64,000 nucleotides of DNA from Tessaracoccus flavus (lineage in GTDB: Bacteria > Actinomycetota > Actinomycetes > Propionibacteriales > Propionibacteriaceae), in assembly GCF_001997295.1 (NCBI RefSeq), contig NZ_CP019605.1, positions 2,170,001 through 2,234,000 on the forward strand, read 5' to 3'. The number at the start of each line of letters is the position of its first letter. The first letter of the stretch is position 1. A model generated the notes under the pieces. The model made no database searches, had not been told where the DNA came from, and was given only the letters and a program-made list of their open reading frames with translations. Position numbers and translations under genes: made by a program. Below are positions 35,899-44,635 of the stretch, one piece after another.

Positions 35899-37599
35899 TC
35901 AGGGCTCGCAGATGATGCGGTCGCCGGCGCTGTACTTCCAGCGGTACGGCTCCTCCTTGACCACCTGGCCGCCCTTGTAGAACAACCGCTTCCAGGTGAC
36001 CGTGAAGCCGCGGATAGGGGCCTGGGGTTCGCAGTCGGGCTCGCCCTTGAGGATGCGATCCTGCCCCGTGTAGAAGTCCGACTTCACGAGTTCGGTCGAT
36101 TCAACCTTGTCGTAGGTCCGCTGCGACCAGATCTTGAACGTGATCGAGCCACGCTCCCCGGGGCTCGACGGGTTGGTGTAGCCCTGGATGACCGCCGGGA
36201 ATTCGGTGTCGTTCCGGAAGCGCATGTCGAGCGCGCCGTAGTAGATCGTCGCTTCCCGGCCGGCCGGATAGCGGTCGAAGTAGAGGCTGTGCGGCTTGTG
36301 CTCGATGTCCTCGTAGCCCGCGAAGAAGGCGGCGTTGTACAGGGTCGTCGCGGCCTGGGAGATGCCCCCGCCGCCTTCCTTGACGAGGCGCCCCTCGTTG
36401 ATGACGTAGCCGTCCACGTATCCGTTGTCGGCCGTGCGGGGGCCGAGGGTGTCGTTGAGCGAGAAGATCTCGCCGGGCATCAGGACCGTCCCATTGACGC
36501 TCGTCGCAGCGCGACCGAGGTTGGTGTTGCGGTAGGCGGCGTGCGGGTACCGCGTGGTGAACTCGCCGATCACCTCGGTGGGCTTCAGCTGCTCGGCCTG
36601 CTCGGTGGTGAACTCGGGCTGCTGCACCGTCACGTCGATCGAGGCGGTGCGCTCCGCTCCCGTCTTGACGGCAGCCGCGAGGACCGCGTCCTTGAACGCT
36701 CCGGGTTCGATGGTCTCCCCGGCAACCGCCGGGACGACCGAGATGGTGCCACCGCTGAATGAGAAGCCGGCGTCCTTCGGGTCGCTCAATTCCAGGGCCC
36801 GACGGGCCTCCCCCGTCTCTTCGAAGAGAATCTCGGCGTCGACCTCCGGCACGATCCTGTCGCCCTCGACCGTGAAGGTCGTGGCCGCCGCGACGGCCGC
36901 AGGTACCACCTCCATGGTCTGCTCCTCGTGCGTCACGGGGATGGGCCCGCTGAGCAGCGGATCGACGAAGTCAGCGACCACCTGGTCGACCATCGCGTTG
37001 GTCACAGTGGGCGGGGTGGTGACGACGGTCGCCTCCACGTTGCCCGCGCCGCTCTCATAGGCCTCTCGGACGGACGCGGCCGTGTCATCGACGTCCAGTT
37101 CCTGGGCGTCCTGCGCGTCCGTTCGCACAAGCTCGCCCTGCTCGAAGGCGATCGTCGCGTCGGTGCCGTCGACGGCGAACTCGGGCGCGATCGACTCCAC
37201 AGACTCGCGCAGCCGTCCCTCATCGACCAGCCTGACCAGTTCGACCTCGTCGCCGCCCGTGAACGTGCGCAGGATGTCCGCCGGATGCCAGCTGAAACCG
37301 CCTCCGGCCGCTCGGACCGTCGCCTCGTAGTCGGCGCCAAGGCCGCTCTCGGCGGGGTCGATGGCGACGCTGGTCGCGCCTGAGTTGACGTTGATGGGCG
37401 CATCGAGCTGCGGCGCGAGTTCAGCGGCGAGCTTCTCCTCCGCCTGGTCGGGGGACAGACCTCCGAGGGACACACCCTCGACGGTCGCCTTGGCCGGAAG
37501 CTGGTTGCCCGCCACGAAGTACGCGGCGACGTAGGCACCTCCCAGCAGCATTAGCACGCCGATGATGGTGCCGATCGCGATCTTCTTCGCCTTGCTCAC
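35899..37599 (-). CDS. VanW-family envelope protein
   Basis: The 566-residue protein has an N-terminal membrane anchor (IAIGTIIGVLMLLGGAYVAA). Two peptidoglycan-binding-4-like modules follow (about residues 40-300), then a VanW domain (about 385-510) with RNTNLGRAATSVNGTVLMPG, GEIFSLNDTLGPRT and GGGGISQAATTLYNAAFFAG. It should act on or bind the outer face of the wall; VanW has no known enzymatic activity. I use the GTG at 37599, with GAGAGG upstream; a TTG 7 codons earlier is also in frame. A TAGGAT box lies near 37640. Confidence 0.88.
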   Translation of the reverse strand: MSKAKKIAIGTIIGVLMLLGGAYVAAYFVAGNQLPAKATVEGVSLGGLSPDQAEEKLAAELAPQLDAPINVNSGATSVAIDPAESGLGADYEATVRAAGGGFSWHPADILRTFTGGDEVELVRLVDEGRLRESVESIAPEFAVDGTDATIAFEQGELVRTDAQDAQELDVDDTAASVREAYESGAGNVEATVVTTPPTVTNAMVDQVVADFVDPLLSGPIPVTHEEQTMEVVPAAVAAATTFTVEGDRIVPEVDAEILFEETGEARRALELSDPKDAGFSFSGGTISVVPAVAGETIEPGAFKDAVLAAAVKTGAERTASIDVTVQQPEFTTEQAEQLKPTEVIGEFTTRYPHAAYRNTNLGRAATSVNGTVLMPGEIFSLNDTLGPRTADNGYVDGYVINEGRLVKEGGGGISQAATTLYNAAFFAGYEDIEHKPHSLYFDRYPAGREATIYYGALDMRFRNDTEFPAVIQGYTNPSSPGERGSITFKIWSQRTYDKVESTELVKSDFYTGQDRILKGEPDCEPQAPIRGFTVTWKRLFYKGGQVVKEEPYRWKYSAGDRIICEP

Positions 37600-37676
37600 A
37601 CTCGCCCTCTCAGCGACCAACGGCCGCGGTTCACCGGCTATCCTACGAAACCGCCGAAGCCGCGCCCAAAACTTCG

Positions 37677-39353
37677 TCAGGAGATACGCAGACCCCAGGG
37701 CATGGTGAGCGCGCCGCGCCCGTGGAGGCCCACTCTGGCAGCGAGTGCGGTGAGCACCCCCTCAGCGTCGGGCAGATTGGCGCCACCTACCGCGCCCTCC
37801 GTGGACGTGGCCGGCTTGAGCAGGGTGAGCAGCCCGGCGTCGCCGATGTGGGTGAGCTTCGTGCGTCGCTCGTCCAGACCAGCGAGCGCGCACGCCCGCT
37901 CGACGGCGAGCCACTGGCCTCCCAGGTGGTCGACGAGGCCCCTGTCCCTGGCGTCCGCCCCGGTCCACACGCGGCCTCGCGCCAGTGACTCGAGATGGTC
38001 GTGGTCCATCCCGCGGTCCTGTGCGGCGAAGGTGGTGAAGTCGAGGTAGACCCGATCAAGCCACCGGTTGAGCCGGTCCCAGTCGTCGTCGGAGAACTCG
38101 TGGGCGGAGCTGAGCATGCCCGCCGCGGCGCCCACCGGGATGGTCTCGCGGACGAGCCCCAGCTTGTCGTACGTGCCTCGCGTCACGACCTTGCCGGCCA
38201 GAACGCCGATGGAACCGGTCAGCGTCGACGGCTCCGCCACGATCTCGTCGCAGGGCATCGCGACGTAGTAGCCGCCGGACGCCGCCACCGCACCCATGTG
38301 CGCGACGACGGGCTTGCCCGCCTCGCGGAGCCGCAGCACCGAGCGTCGGATGAAGTCGCTCGCGACCGCTGAGCCACCGGGTGAGTCCACCTCGAACACG
38401 ACGGCCTTGACGTCCTCGTCCCTCAGCGCGGCACGGAGATGCTCGTCGACGACGTCGGATCCCGACTGGTCTCCCCCCATGGGTGAGCGCTGTCCCCGCC
38501 CGGTGACGATCGCCCCCCGCAGCGTCACGACGGCCACCTTGGGCTGCTTGGGCGCCAGCTTCTTCGCCATCGCCGCCTTGTTGGTGTAGCGGTGCGCGAA
38601 GAGCAGGTGGTCCGCTTCCGCCCCCCACTCCTCCAGCGTGGCCGCGTAAGCCTCGTCCCGGTAGCCCACACGGTCGATGAGGCCGAGCTCGAGCGCCTGC
38701 TCCGCGGTCAGTGGCGAGCCGTTGACCCCGTCCCACACCCGCTCGGGAGGGATCGAGCGGAGTCGGGCCACCGCCGCCACGAACTCCTCGACGATCGACT
38801 GGCCGAGCCGCGAAGTCATCTCACGGTTGGCCTCGGTGACGTGATCGGCCGCGTAGGTGTCAGCGGCGGTCTTGTACTCGTGGCGCTGGCCGAACTGCGG
38901 CTCGGCGCCGGCCTTGTTGAAAAGTCCCTTGAGCAGGGTCATCGAGACCTCGACGCCCTCGATGTTCACCGCGCCGGTCGGCTGAAGCCAGATCTGCTGA
39001 GCCGCGGCGGCGAGCCGGTAGGCGCCCAGCCCCTGGCCAAGTTCCCCGAAGGATTCAGACCAGGCCATCGTCTTCTTCGACTCCCCGAAATCCTCGATGA
39101 GCCCTGCGATCTCCTCCACGTACGCCAGCGCCGTGCCTGACGGCACGGCGTGGACGATCAGTCCGAGGACCCGCGCGTCCCTGGAGGCCTCGCGAAGGTG
39201 GGATCGCAACGCGTTGAGCGTCGGGCTGTTGATGAGCTGCACGGCCTGCAGGGGGTTGGTGGGCTTGGCCACGAGCACGCCGCGAGCCATGTCGAGTTCG
39301 AGCACCACCGGCGTGTCGCCGGTGATCTTGCCGAGGAGGTCTTTGAGTCCCAT
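37677..39353 (-). CDS. sppA: Signal peptide peptidase SppA (67K type)
   Basis: SppA degrades signal peptides left in the membrane. The 558-residue double-domain S49 protease has a general-base Lys in RHEYKTAADTYAADHVTEAN and a nucleophile Ser in AHMGAVAASGGYYVAM. An upstream FEVDSPGGSAVASDF oxyanion region marks the second half. Residue order and length match the E. coli-type tandem form. No strong N-terminal membrane helix is seen, so association with the membrane may be weak. The ATG at 39353 is chosen because a TATGCT -10 box is 6 nt upstream. Confidence 0.9.
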   Translation of the reverse strand: MGLKDLLGKITGDTPVVLELDMARGVLVAKPTNPLQAVQLINSPTLNALRSHLREASRDARVLGLIVHAVPSGTALAYVEEIAGLIEDFGESKKTMAWSESFGELGQGLGAYRLAAAAQQIWLQPTGAVNIEGVEVSMTLLKGLFNKAGAEPQFGQRHEYKTAADTYAADHVTEANREMTSRLGQSIVEEFVAAVARLRSIPPERVWDGVNGSPLTAEQALELGLIDRVGYRDEAYAATLEEWGAEADHLLFAHRYTNKAAMAKKLAPKQPKVAVVTLRGAIVTGRGQRSPMGGDQSGSDVVDEHLRAALRDEDVKAVVFEVDSPGGSAVASDFIRRSVLRLREAGKPVVAHMGAVAASGGYYVAMPCDEIVAEPSTLTGSIGVLAGKVVTRGTYDKLGLVRETIPVGAAAGMLSSAHEFSDDDWDRLNRWLDRVYLDFTTFAAQDRGMDHDHLESLARGRVWTGADARDRGLVDHLGGQWLAVERACALAGLDERRTKLTHIGDAGLLTLLKPATSTEGAVGGANLPDAEGVLTALAARVGLHGRGALTMPWGLRIS

Positions 39354-39359
39354 CACCCC

Positions 39360-39365
39360 AGCATA
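39360..39365 (-). promoter_or_regulatory. -10 box of sppA
   Basis: TATGCT on the minus strand lies 6 nt before the ATG at 39353 and only 3 nt from an in-frame GTG, favouring the ATG. Confidence 0.5.
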
Positions 39366-39401
39366 CGAACCACCCCGAACAGCCGCGGCCCCGGCGACGG
39401 A

Positions 39402-39446
39402 GAAGGGCCGCGGCCACCCCCGGTTAGGAGATGGCCGCGGCCCTTC
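39402..39446 (-). terminator. Terminator of tkt
   Basis: A perfect 15-bp stem (39402-39416 with 39432-39446) around a 15-nt loop follows the transketolase stop. The stem is GC-rich and no T-tract follows. Confidence 0.6.
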
Positions 39447-39462
39447 GTCAGCGCGGTGGCGG

Positions 39463-41520
39463 TCAGCCCAGCAGCGCCTTCGCGGTGCTCACGAGGTTGT
39501 CGACGGTGAACCCGAACTCCTCGAAGCACTTGGCGCCCGACGCCGAGGCGCCGTAATGCTCAAGGCTCACCGACGTGCCCTTCTCACCGACGTACTTGGA
39601 CCAGCCCATGGCGATGCCGGCCTCGATGCTGACCCTCGCCGTGACGGCTGCGGGCAGCACCGACTCGCGGTACTCGGCGGGCTGCTCGTCGAACCACTCC
39701 TGGCAGGGCATCGAGACGACCCTGGTGGAAACGCCGTCGGCCTCCAGCTTCTCCTGGGCATCGAGCGCCACCTCGACCTCCGAGCCGGAGGCGATGAGGA
39801 TCAGCGTCGGCTCAGAGGAGGCCTCGCTCACAACGTAGGCCCCGTTGGCGACGCCCTCCGCTGAGGCGTACTTCTCGCCGCGGGCAATCGTGCGCAGGTC
39901 CTGCCGGGACAGGATCAGACCCGCGGGGCGGTCAGCCCGGCGCAGGATTTCGCCCCAGGCGACGGAGGTCTCGTTGGCGTCGGAGGGCCGCACGACGTCG
40001 AGGCCCGGGATGGCGCGCAGCGCCGCCAGGTGCTCGACGGGCTGGTGGGTGGGTCCGTCCTCGCCCACGCCCACCGAATCATGGGTCCAGACGAAGATCG
40101 ACGGTACCCGAGTGATCGCGGCCAGCCGGACGGCGGGGCGCATGTAGTCGGAGAACACGAGGAACGTGCCGCCGTAGGCCCGGGTGAGCGCCGACATGTT
40201 GATGCCGTTGAGGATGCCGCCCATCGCGTGCTCGCGAATACCGAAGTGCAGCGTCCGGCCGTACTGGTTGCCGGGCCACTCGTCGGTCGCGCGCTCGTCA
40301 GGAAGGAAGCTCGGCTCACCCTTCATGGTGGTGTTGTTCGAGCCGGCCAGGTCGGCGGAGCCGCCCCACAGCTCGGGAAGCTGGCTGGCCAGAGCCGTGA
40401 GCACCTCGCCGGAAGCGGCGCGAGTCGCCTTCTTACCCTCCTCGAAGACGGGGAGGCTGAGGTCCTGCGGCAACTTCCGTGCCCGCGCCCGCTTCAGCAG
40501 CTCGGCACGCTCGGGATTGGCCTGCTCCCACTCCTTGAACTTCGCGTCCCACGCCTCGCGGGCCGCACGGCCGCGCTCCGCCGCGTTCGCGCGGGTGTAC
40601 TCGACGACGGACTCATCGATCGCGAAGGGCTCGGGCTCGAATCCGAGGGCCTCCTTGAGCGCCGCGATCTCGTCGCCGCCGATCTTCGACCCGTGGACCG
40701 AGTGATGGCCCTGCTTGTTGGGCAGGGGCCACCCGATGATGGTGGTCAGCTTGATGAAGCTGGGCTTGTCGGTGACCTTCTTGGCCTCCTCGATCGCCGC
40801 GTGGAGCGCCTCGACGTCTTCGACGTACTCCGTGCCGCCGTTGGTCCAGTCGACGTGCTGCACGTGCCAGCCGTACGCCTCGTAGCGCGCCGACACGTCT
40901 TCAGAGAAGGCAATCTTCGTCTTGCCTTCGATCGTGATGCGGTTGTCGTCGTAGATGAGGACGAGGTTGCCGAGGTTCTGCGTCGCTGCGAGCGAGGACG
41001 CCTCGGACGAGATGCCCTCCTGCAGGCAGCCGTCGCCGGCGATGCAGTAGATCATGCGGTCGAACAGCGACTCACCTGCGGCGGCCTCCGGCTCGTAGAT
41101 GCCCCGCTCCCGGCGCGCCGCCATGGCCATGCCGACGGCGTTGCTGACGCCGGCACCCAGTGGGCCGGTGGTGCACTCCACGAACTTGGTGTGCCCGTAC
41201 TCGGGGTGGCCAGGGGTCTTCGAACCCCAGGTGCGCAGGGCCTTGATGTCGTCCAGTTCCATGTCGAGGCCGGCGAGGTACAGCTGGGTGTACTGCGTCA
41301 GCGACGCGTGACCGGCGGACAGCACGAAGCGGTCCCGGCCGATCCAGAGGTCGTCGGACGGGTCGGTGTTCATCACCTTCTGGTACAGCAGGTACGCCAC
41401 CGGCGCCAGCGACACCGGGGTGCCTGGGTGGCCGTTGCCGACCTTCTCTACAGCATCGGCGGCCAAGATGCGGGCGGTGTCGACCGCCTTGGCGTCCTTG
41501 TCGGTCCACTCAAGGGTCAC
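39463..41520 (-). CDS. tkt: Transketolase
   Basis: Transketolase moves two-carbon units between sugar phosphates in the pentose phosphate pathway. The 685-residue thiamine diphosphate enzyme has the N-terminal GNGHPGTPVSLAPVAYLLYQ segment and the diphosphate/Mg site GDGCLQEG...LVLIYDDNRITIEG. The pyrimidine domain has HDSVGVGEDGPTHQPVEHLA, and a C-terminal domain follows. Length is normal. The GTG start has TGAGGA upstream, and a TAGGCT box lies about 40 nt before it. It may share a transcript with sppA, though a terminator separates them. Confidence 0.97.
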   Translation of the reverse strand: MTLEWTDKDAKAVDTARILAADAVEKVGNGHPGTPVSLAPVAYLLYQKVMNTDPSDDLWIGRDRFVLSAGHASLTQYTQLYLAGLDMELDDIKALRTWGSKTPGHPEYGHTKFVECTTGPLGAGVSNAVGMAMAARRERGIYEPEAAAGESLFDRMIYCIAGDGCLQEGISSEASSLAATQNLGNLVLIYDDNRITIEGKTKIAFSEDVSARYEAYGWHVQHVDWTNGGTEYVEDVEALHAAIEEAKKVTDKPSFIKLTTIIGWPLPNKQGHHSVHGSKIGGDEIAALKEALGFEPEPFAIDESVVEYTRANAAERGRAAREAWDAKFKEWEQANPERAELLKRARARKLPQDLSLPVFEEGKKATRAASGEVLTALASQLPELWGGSADLAGSNNTTMKGEPSFLPDERATDEWPGNQYGRTLHFGIREHAMGGILNGINMSALTRAYGGTFLVFSDYMRPAVRLAAITRVPSIFVWTHDSVGVGEDGPTHQPVEHLAALRAIPGLDVVRPSDANETSVAWGEILRRADRPAGLILSRQDLRTIARGEKYASAEGVANGAYVVSEASSEPTLILIASGSEVEVALDAQEKLEADGVSTRVVSMPCQEWFDEQPAEYRESVLPAAVTARVSIEAGIAMGWSKYVGEKGTSVSLEHYGASASGAKCFEEFGFTVDNLVSTAKALLG

Positions 41521-41593
41521 AGTGGTTTCCTCACTTCTTCGTATCGGAGTCGGAGTCAGCCTATCGCGGGTGGTCTCTCCCGCTCAGCCCGGA

Positions 41594-41818
41594 TCAGGGC
41601 TCGTCGGGGCTGTCCGGCAACGCGACGACCCCGAAGTCGTAACCGACGATGTCCGACACCGCGCCGGCGCCGGTCCCATCCTCGGCTGCCACCTGATCGC
41701 CCGACGGTTGGGCCGCCTCCCACGGGTTGACGGGCCTGACATTCTCCCCCAGCGCCTCGCGGACCAGCTTCTGGATCCCGTCGCCCGCGCCTGGATCAAA
41801 TTTGCGGATCTCAGCCAC
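41594..41818 (-). CDS. Small acidic protein coupled to a phosphoribosyltransferase
   Basis: I do not recognise a family. The 74-residue acidic product starts MAEIRKFDPGAGDGIQKLVR, has ALGENVRPVNPWEAAQ in the middle and ends DFGVVALPDSPDEP. It has no signal, membrane helix or cysteine. Its GTG lies 8 nt inside the end of the phosphoribosyltransferase gene, with AGGGGAGG just upstream, so the two are tightly coupled. Such overlap suggests a partner or regulator of that enzyme (inference). Confidence 0.55.
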   Translation of the reverse strand: MAEIRKFDPGAGDGIQKLVREALGENVRPVNPWEAAQPSGDQVAAEDGTGAGAVSDIVGYDFGVVALPDSPDEP

Positions 41819-42326
41819 CCTGTCCTCCCCTGCGCTGCACCGGCGGCTCGTCCGACCACGGGAACACGATCCACTGGTCGGTGGCCTTCCACACGTAGTC
41901 GGGCGCGACGATGGTCGACGGCTTCGAGTACAGCACCGCGCTGCGGACGTCCGCGCCGAAGCCCCGCAGGAGCTTCATGACAAGGCCGAGCGTGCGACCC
42001 GAGTCCGCCACGTCATCGGCCACGAGAATCCGCTGACCGGCGATCGATTCGGTGTCGAGCATCGGAGCCAGCAGCACCGGGTCCGGCAGGGTCTCGTGGA
42101 CGTCGGTGTAGAACTCGACGTTGATGGCATCGGTGAGCTTGACGCCGAGCGCGTAGGTGAGCGCCCCGGCGAGCGACATGCCACCCCTGGCCACGGCGAT
42201 GATGATGGTGGGCTCGAATCCTGAATCCAGGACGGCCTGGGCGAGCTCGCGCTGAGCACGACCGAAGCCCTCCCAGGTGAGCACCTCTTTGTCAGCGTGG
42301 TCGGTGGAATCCGCGTGATAAGCCAT
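41811..42326 (-). CDS. Phosphoribosyltransferase
   Basis: The 171-residue type I phosphoribosyltransferase has the PRPP loop RILVADDVADSGRTLGLVMK and the earlier IIIAVARGGMSLAGALTYAL loop. It is close to the purine-salvage (Gpt/xanthine-guanine) group, but the base specificity is not determinable. It should make a nucleotide from PRPP and a base. The ATG at 42326 gives a family-like N-terminus. TACGAT 6 nt upstream is a -10 box. A small acidic protein gene overlaps its end. Confidence 0.85.
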   Translation of the reverse strand: MAYHADSTDHADKEVLTWEGFGRAQRELAQAVLDSGFEPTIIIAVARGGMSLAGALTYALGVKLTDAINVEFYTDVHETLPDPVLLAPMLDTESIAGQRILVADDVADSGRTLGLVMKLLRGFGADVRSAVLYSKPSTIVAPDYVWKATDQWIVFPWSDEPPVQRRGGQGG

Positions 42327-42332
42327 TGCCCC

Positions 42333-42338
42333 ATCGTA
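42333..42338 (-). promoter_or_regulatory. -10 box of the phosphoribosyltransferase gene
   Basis: TACGAT on the minus strand is 6 nt before the ATG at 42326, the leaderless arrangement. Confidence 0.5.
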
Positions 42339-42367
42339 GAGGCAGCAGGCGTTGGCAGGGGTGGGGG

Positions 42368-42877
42368 TCAGCTGGGCGGGCCGTCGTCGATCTTCCGCGC
42401 CATGAACACGGCGTCGTGCCACTGGCCGAACTTGAGTCCGGCCTCCTCGATGCGGCCCACCTGGGTGAACCCCATCCGCTCGTGGAACGCCACCGAGTGG
42501 TCGTTGGCGCCGTCGATCACGCCCACCATGGTGCGCACGCCCCGTCCGCGGGCGTAGTCGATGAGGGCGTTCAGGAGCATTCGCCCGCCGCCGGCGGACC
42601 GGTACCCCTCGCGGATGTAGACGCTGTGCTCCACCGTCGGTGCCCAGCCTGCGAGCGGTCGGAAGGGTCCGTAGCTGGCGAACCCGACGATCGAATCGGC
42701 ATCCACCAGGACCAGCACCGGGTAGTCCTTCCGCGTCAAGGACATGAACCAGGCGCGGCGGTCCTCGAGGGTGACCGGTTCCAGCGCCCAGGACGCCGTG
42801 GTGCCGACACCAGCCTCGTTGTAGATCTCGGTGATCGCGGACAGATCGTGCAGCCGGGCGGGACGAATCGTGGGCAT
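42368..42877 (-). CDS. GNAT acetyltransferase, phosphinothricin-acetyltransferase-like
   Basis: The 169-residue GNAT protein has the acetyl-CoA loop (RSAGGGRMLLNALIDYARGR) and a TVEHSVYIREGYRSAGGG strand-turn that is typical of the phosphinothricin (Bar/Pat) branch, which acetylates small amines such as phosphinothricin or methionine sulfoximine. The true substrate is unknown. The ATG at 42877 is chosen because a TACGAT -10 box lies 6 nt before it; a longer frame exists upstream but begins within the divergent promoter. It is divergent from the mutarotase-like gene. Confidence 0.85.
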   Translation of the reverse strand: MPTIRPARLHDLSAITEIYNEAGVGTTASWALEPVTLEDRRAWFMSLTRKDYPVLVLVDADSIVGFASYGPFRPLAGWAPTVEHSVYIREGYRSAGGGRMLLNALIDYARGRGVRTMVGVIDGANDHSVAFHERMGFTQVGRIEEAGLKFGQWHDAVFMARKIDDGPPS

Positions 42878-42883
42878 GGGGAA

Positions 42884-42889
42884 ATCGTA
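42884..42889 (-). promoter_or_regulatory. -10 box of the GNAT gene
   Basis: TACGAT on the minus strand is 6 nt before the ATG at 42877. Confidence 0.5.
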
Positions 42890-42928
42890 TGGGGTGAGCG
42901 CTGCGTGCGGCGCGAGCCGTGCCGTCGC

Positions 42929-42934
42929 TAGGTT
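42929..42934 (+). promoter_or_regulatory. -10 box of the mutarotase-like gene
   Basis: TAGGTT is 6 nt before the ATG at 42941. It lies about 40 nt from the divergent GNAT -10 box. Confidence 0.5.
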
Positions 42935-42940
42935 GAGCCC

Positions 42941-43732
42941 ATGCACACGGTGAAAGGCGACTGGGGTCGCGGCGCGGTGTCCGAACTCGGGGCCTGCGTG
43001 GTGTCGTGGTCACCTGCCGGCTTCGGGGAGCAACTCTTCCTCGCCAGGGACGCTGCGCTGGTCCCCGGCGAGATGTGGCACGGAGGGGTCCCGATCTGTG
43101 CACCGTGGTTCGGCTCAGGCACGGGCGAGTGGACGGTCCCCCACATCCATGGTCTGGTCAGCAGGGTGCCCTGGCGGGTGCTCTCGCTTCGAGAGGACGA
43201 CGACTGCGCCCGCATCGAACTGGCGGTATCGGCAGCAGAGACAGCGCACCTCGCCGGAGCGGACCGCTATCCAGACGATCTGGCCTACTCCCTGTCCGTC
43301 GAGATGGGCAGGCGACTGCGGCTGGCCCTGACCATCGCGAGCCCCAGCCGGCAGGTGACCGTCGACCAGGCGTTCCACCCCTACCTGGCCGTGCAGGCGA
43401 ACCAGGCTCAGCTGACCGGCCTGGAGGGGTTGCGTTTCCGGGACTACGCCGCCGACGGTGGACCCACCAGCCAGTCCTCACCTGTGAGATTCGGGCGCTA
43501 CGTCGACCGCGTCTACGACGGCGCCCCCACGACCCTGCTGTCGGACGGGTCGCGCAGCTTGGCCATGAGCGGAACCGGTGCCGGCAGCGTGGTCGTCTGG
43601 AACCCCGGCCCGGGTGGCGACGAGTGGGCTAGCTTTGCCTGCGTCGAGTACGGCAACGTGCAGAACCGCGCAGTGGTCATTCCTGCCGGGGGGACGCACA
43701 CCCTGGCGCTGACGATCACGCCGGGTCGCTGA
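42941..43732 (+). CDS. D-hexose-6-phosphate mutarotase-like (aldose-1-epimerase family)
   Basis: The 263-residue beta-sandwich protein resembles YeaD-type hexose-6-phosphate mutarotases, with GGVPICAPWFGSGTGEWTVP, the HIHGLVSRVPWRV segment and a C-terminal CVEYGNVQNRAVVIPAGGTH. The conserved catalytic Glu/His pattern is partly visible (His in HIHG, Glu in CVEYGN). It interconverts alpha and beta anomers of phosphorylated hexoses, feeding sugar enzymes. It is leaderless by its TAGGTT box. It is convergent with the MBL gene. Confidence 0.85.
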   Translation: MHTVKGDWGRGAVSELGACVVSWSPAGFGEQLFLARDAALVPGEMWHGGVPICAPWFGSGTGEWTVPHIHGLVSRVPWRVLSLREDDDCARIELAVSAAETAHLAGADRYPDDLAYSLSVEMGRRLRLALTIASPSRQVTVDQAFHPYLAVQANQAQLTGLEGLRFRDYAADGGPTSQSSPVRFGRYVDRVYDGAPTTLLSDGSRSLAMSGTGAGSVVVWNPGPGGDEWASFACVEYGNVQNRAVVIPAGGTHTLALTITPGR

Positions 43733-43746
43733 GCTGAGTTCGCAGC

Positions 43747-44295
43747 TCAGGTCCGCGACGACAGATGCTCGACGAGCACGCTGTCCGGGCCATGTCCCGG
43801 GTGGATCACCGTCTCAGGGGGGAGAGCGCTCAGTTCCTCCCATGCTGACTCGGCGTCCACCCCGGTGAGCGCGCCCGTGAAGACGCAGCCGAGGGTGGGC
43901 GAGTAGAGGACAACCCCAGGGCTCCGCGGGGTGGGGTCGGAGATCACCTCGAGCGTGACCGCTCCGACGCTGAACTCCTGGCCCAGCGCCAGATCACAGT
44001 CCCAGTCGCGGACCGGATGCGCGCGGTACCAGCCGGCCGAGGCCTCCGGGTGGACCCAGATGGGCGCCCCTGTCCGTTCCGCGAGGTCCGGCGCCGCCCG
44101 CACCCCAGCCGCGTGCGTGCAGAGGACCGCCAATACGCGGCGGCCGGCGACCGCGCTGAGGATGCTCTCCGCGTCGTGGGGGGCGTCGATGACGATCGTC
44201 TCGCGCTCGTCCCCCACCACCCATGCGTTGTACACCGACCCCGGTGCTGCCAGCGGCATCGGCTCGGCGGACGGGGCCACCCGACGGACGGTCAT
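43747..44295 (-). CDS. Metallo-beta-lactamase-fold protein with lost metal motif
   Basis: The 182-residue protein has the MBL fold order: VYNAWVVGDERETIVIDAPHD, then the strand VLAVLCTHAAGVRAA where active enzymes have T-H-x-H-x-D-H. Later SDPTPRSPGVVLY stands in place of PGHTPGS, and only VIHPGHGPDS is well kept. The metal ligands are therefore missing or changed, so hydrolase activity is doubtful. It may be a retired enzyme or a binding protein. The GC and codon use look like the neighbours. It ends 14 nt from the mutarotase gene. Confidence 0.75.
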   Translation of the reverse strand: MTVRRVAPSAEPMPLAAPGSVYNAWVVGDERETIVIDAPHDAESILSAVAGRRVLAVLCTHAAGVRAAPDLAERTGAPIWVHPEASAGWYRAHPVRDWDCDLALGQEFSVGAVTLEVISDPTPRSPGVVLYSPTLGCVFTGALTGVDAESAWEELSALPPETVIHPGHGPDSVLVEHLSSRT

Positions 44296-44427
44296 GTCGC
44301 GAGCCCGCCGTTGTGCACGCGCAGCACTGAGCGTCCCCGGGAAACATGCATACCGGCCACCCTAACCCCGCGATCGTCGGCCCGAGGCGCGTTGCGAGGA
44401 ACTGCCCGGCGGCGGCTACCGCGTGGG

Positions 44428-44433
44428 TACAGT
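44428..44433 (+). promoter_or_regulatory. -10 box of the DUF5302 gene
   Basis: TACAGT is 6 nt before the ATG at 44440, suggesting a leaderless mRNA. Confidence 0.45.
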
Positions 44434-44439
44434 GGCGCC

Positions 44440-44622
44440 ATGAGCGAAGACCAGGAAGCCGTGCCGCTGGACCCCAAGGAGGCCATGCGTCAGGCACTTG
44501 AGCGGAAGAAGCAGGGCCAGGGCCAGCACGGGCCGGGCGGTCCGGAGGCCGACCGGGCGCTCGGGCACGCGCACGGCCAGATGGGCGGTAAGCGCCAGTT
44601 CCGCCGGAAGGCCGGCGGCTGA
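44440..44622 (+). CDS. DUF5302 small basic protein
   Basis: The 60-residue product has the DUF5302 shape: an acidic start (SEDQEAVPLDPKEAMRQALE), a Lys/Gln/Gly-rich middle and a C-terminal GGKRQFRRKAGG. It is conserved in actinobacteria and has no known role. The last codons and stop (GGCTGAGCC) run into a 17-bp sequence identical to the end of the miniature element at 53840-53994. Confidence 0.85.
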   Translation: MSEDQEAVPLDPKEAMRQALERKKQGQGQHGPGGPEADRALGHAHGQMGGKRQFRRKAGG

Positions 44623-44634
44623 GCCTGGATCCAC
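44618..44634 (+). repeat. Solo end related to the 155-bp miniature element
   Basis: GCTGAGCCTGGATCCAC is identical in all 17 bases to the minus-strand left boundary of the element at 53840-53994 (7 boundary bases plus 10 of its inverted repeat). The similarity stops there. Confidence 0.5.
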
Positions 44635-44635
44635 G

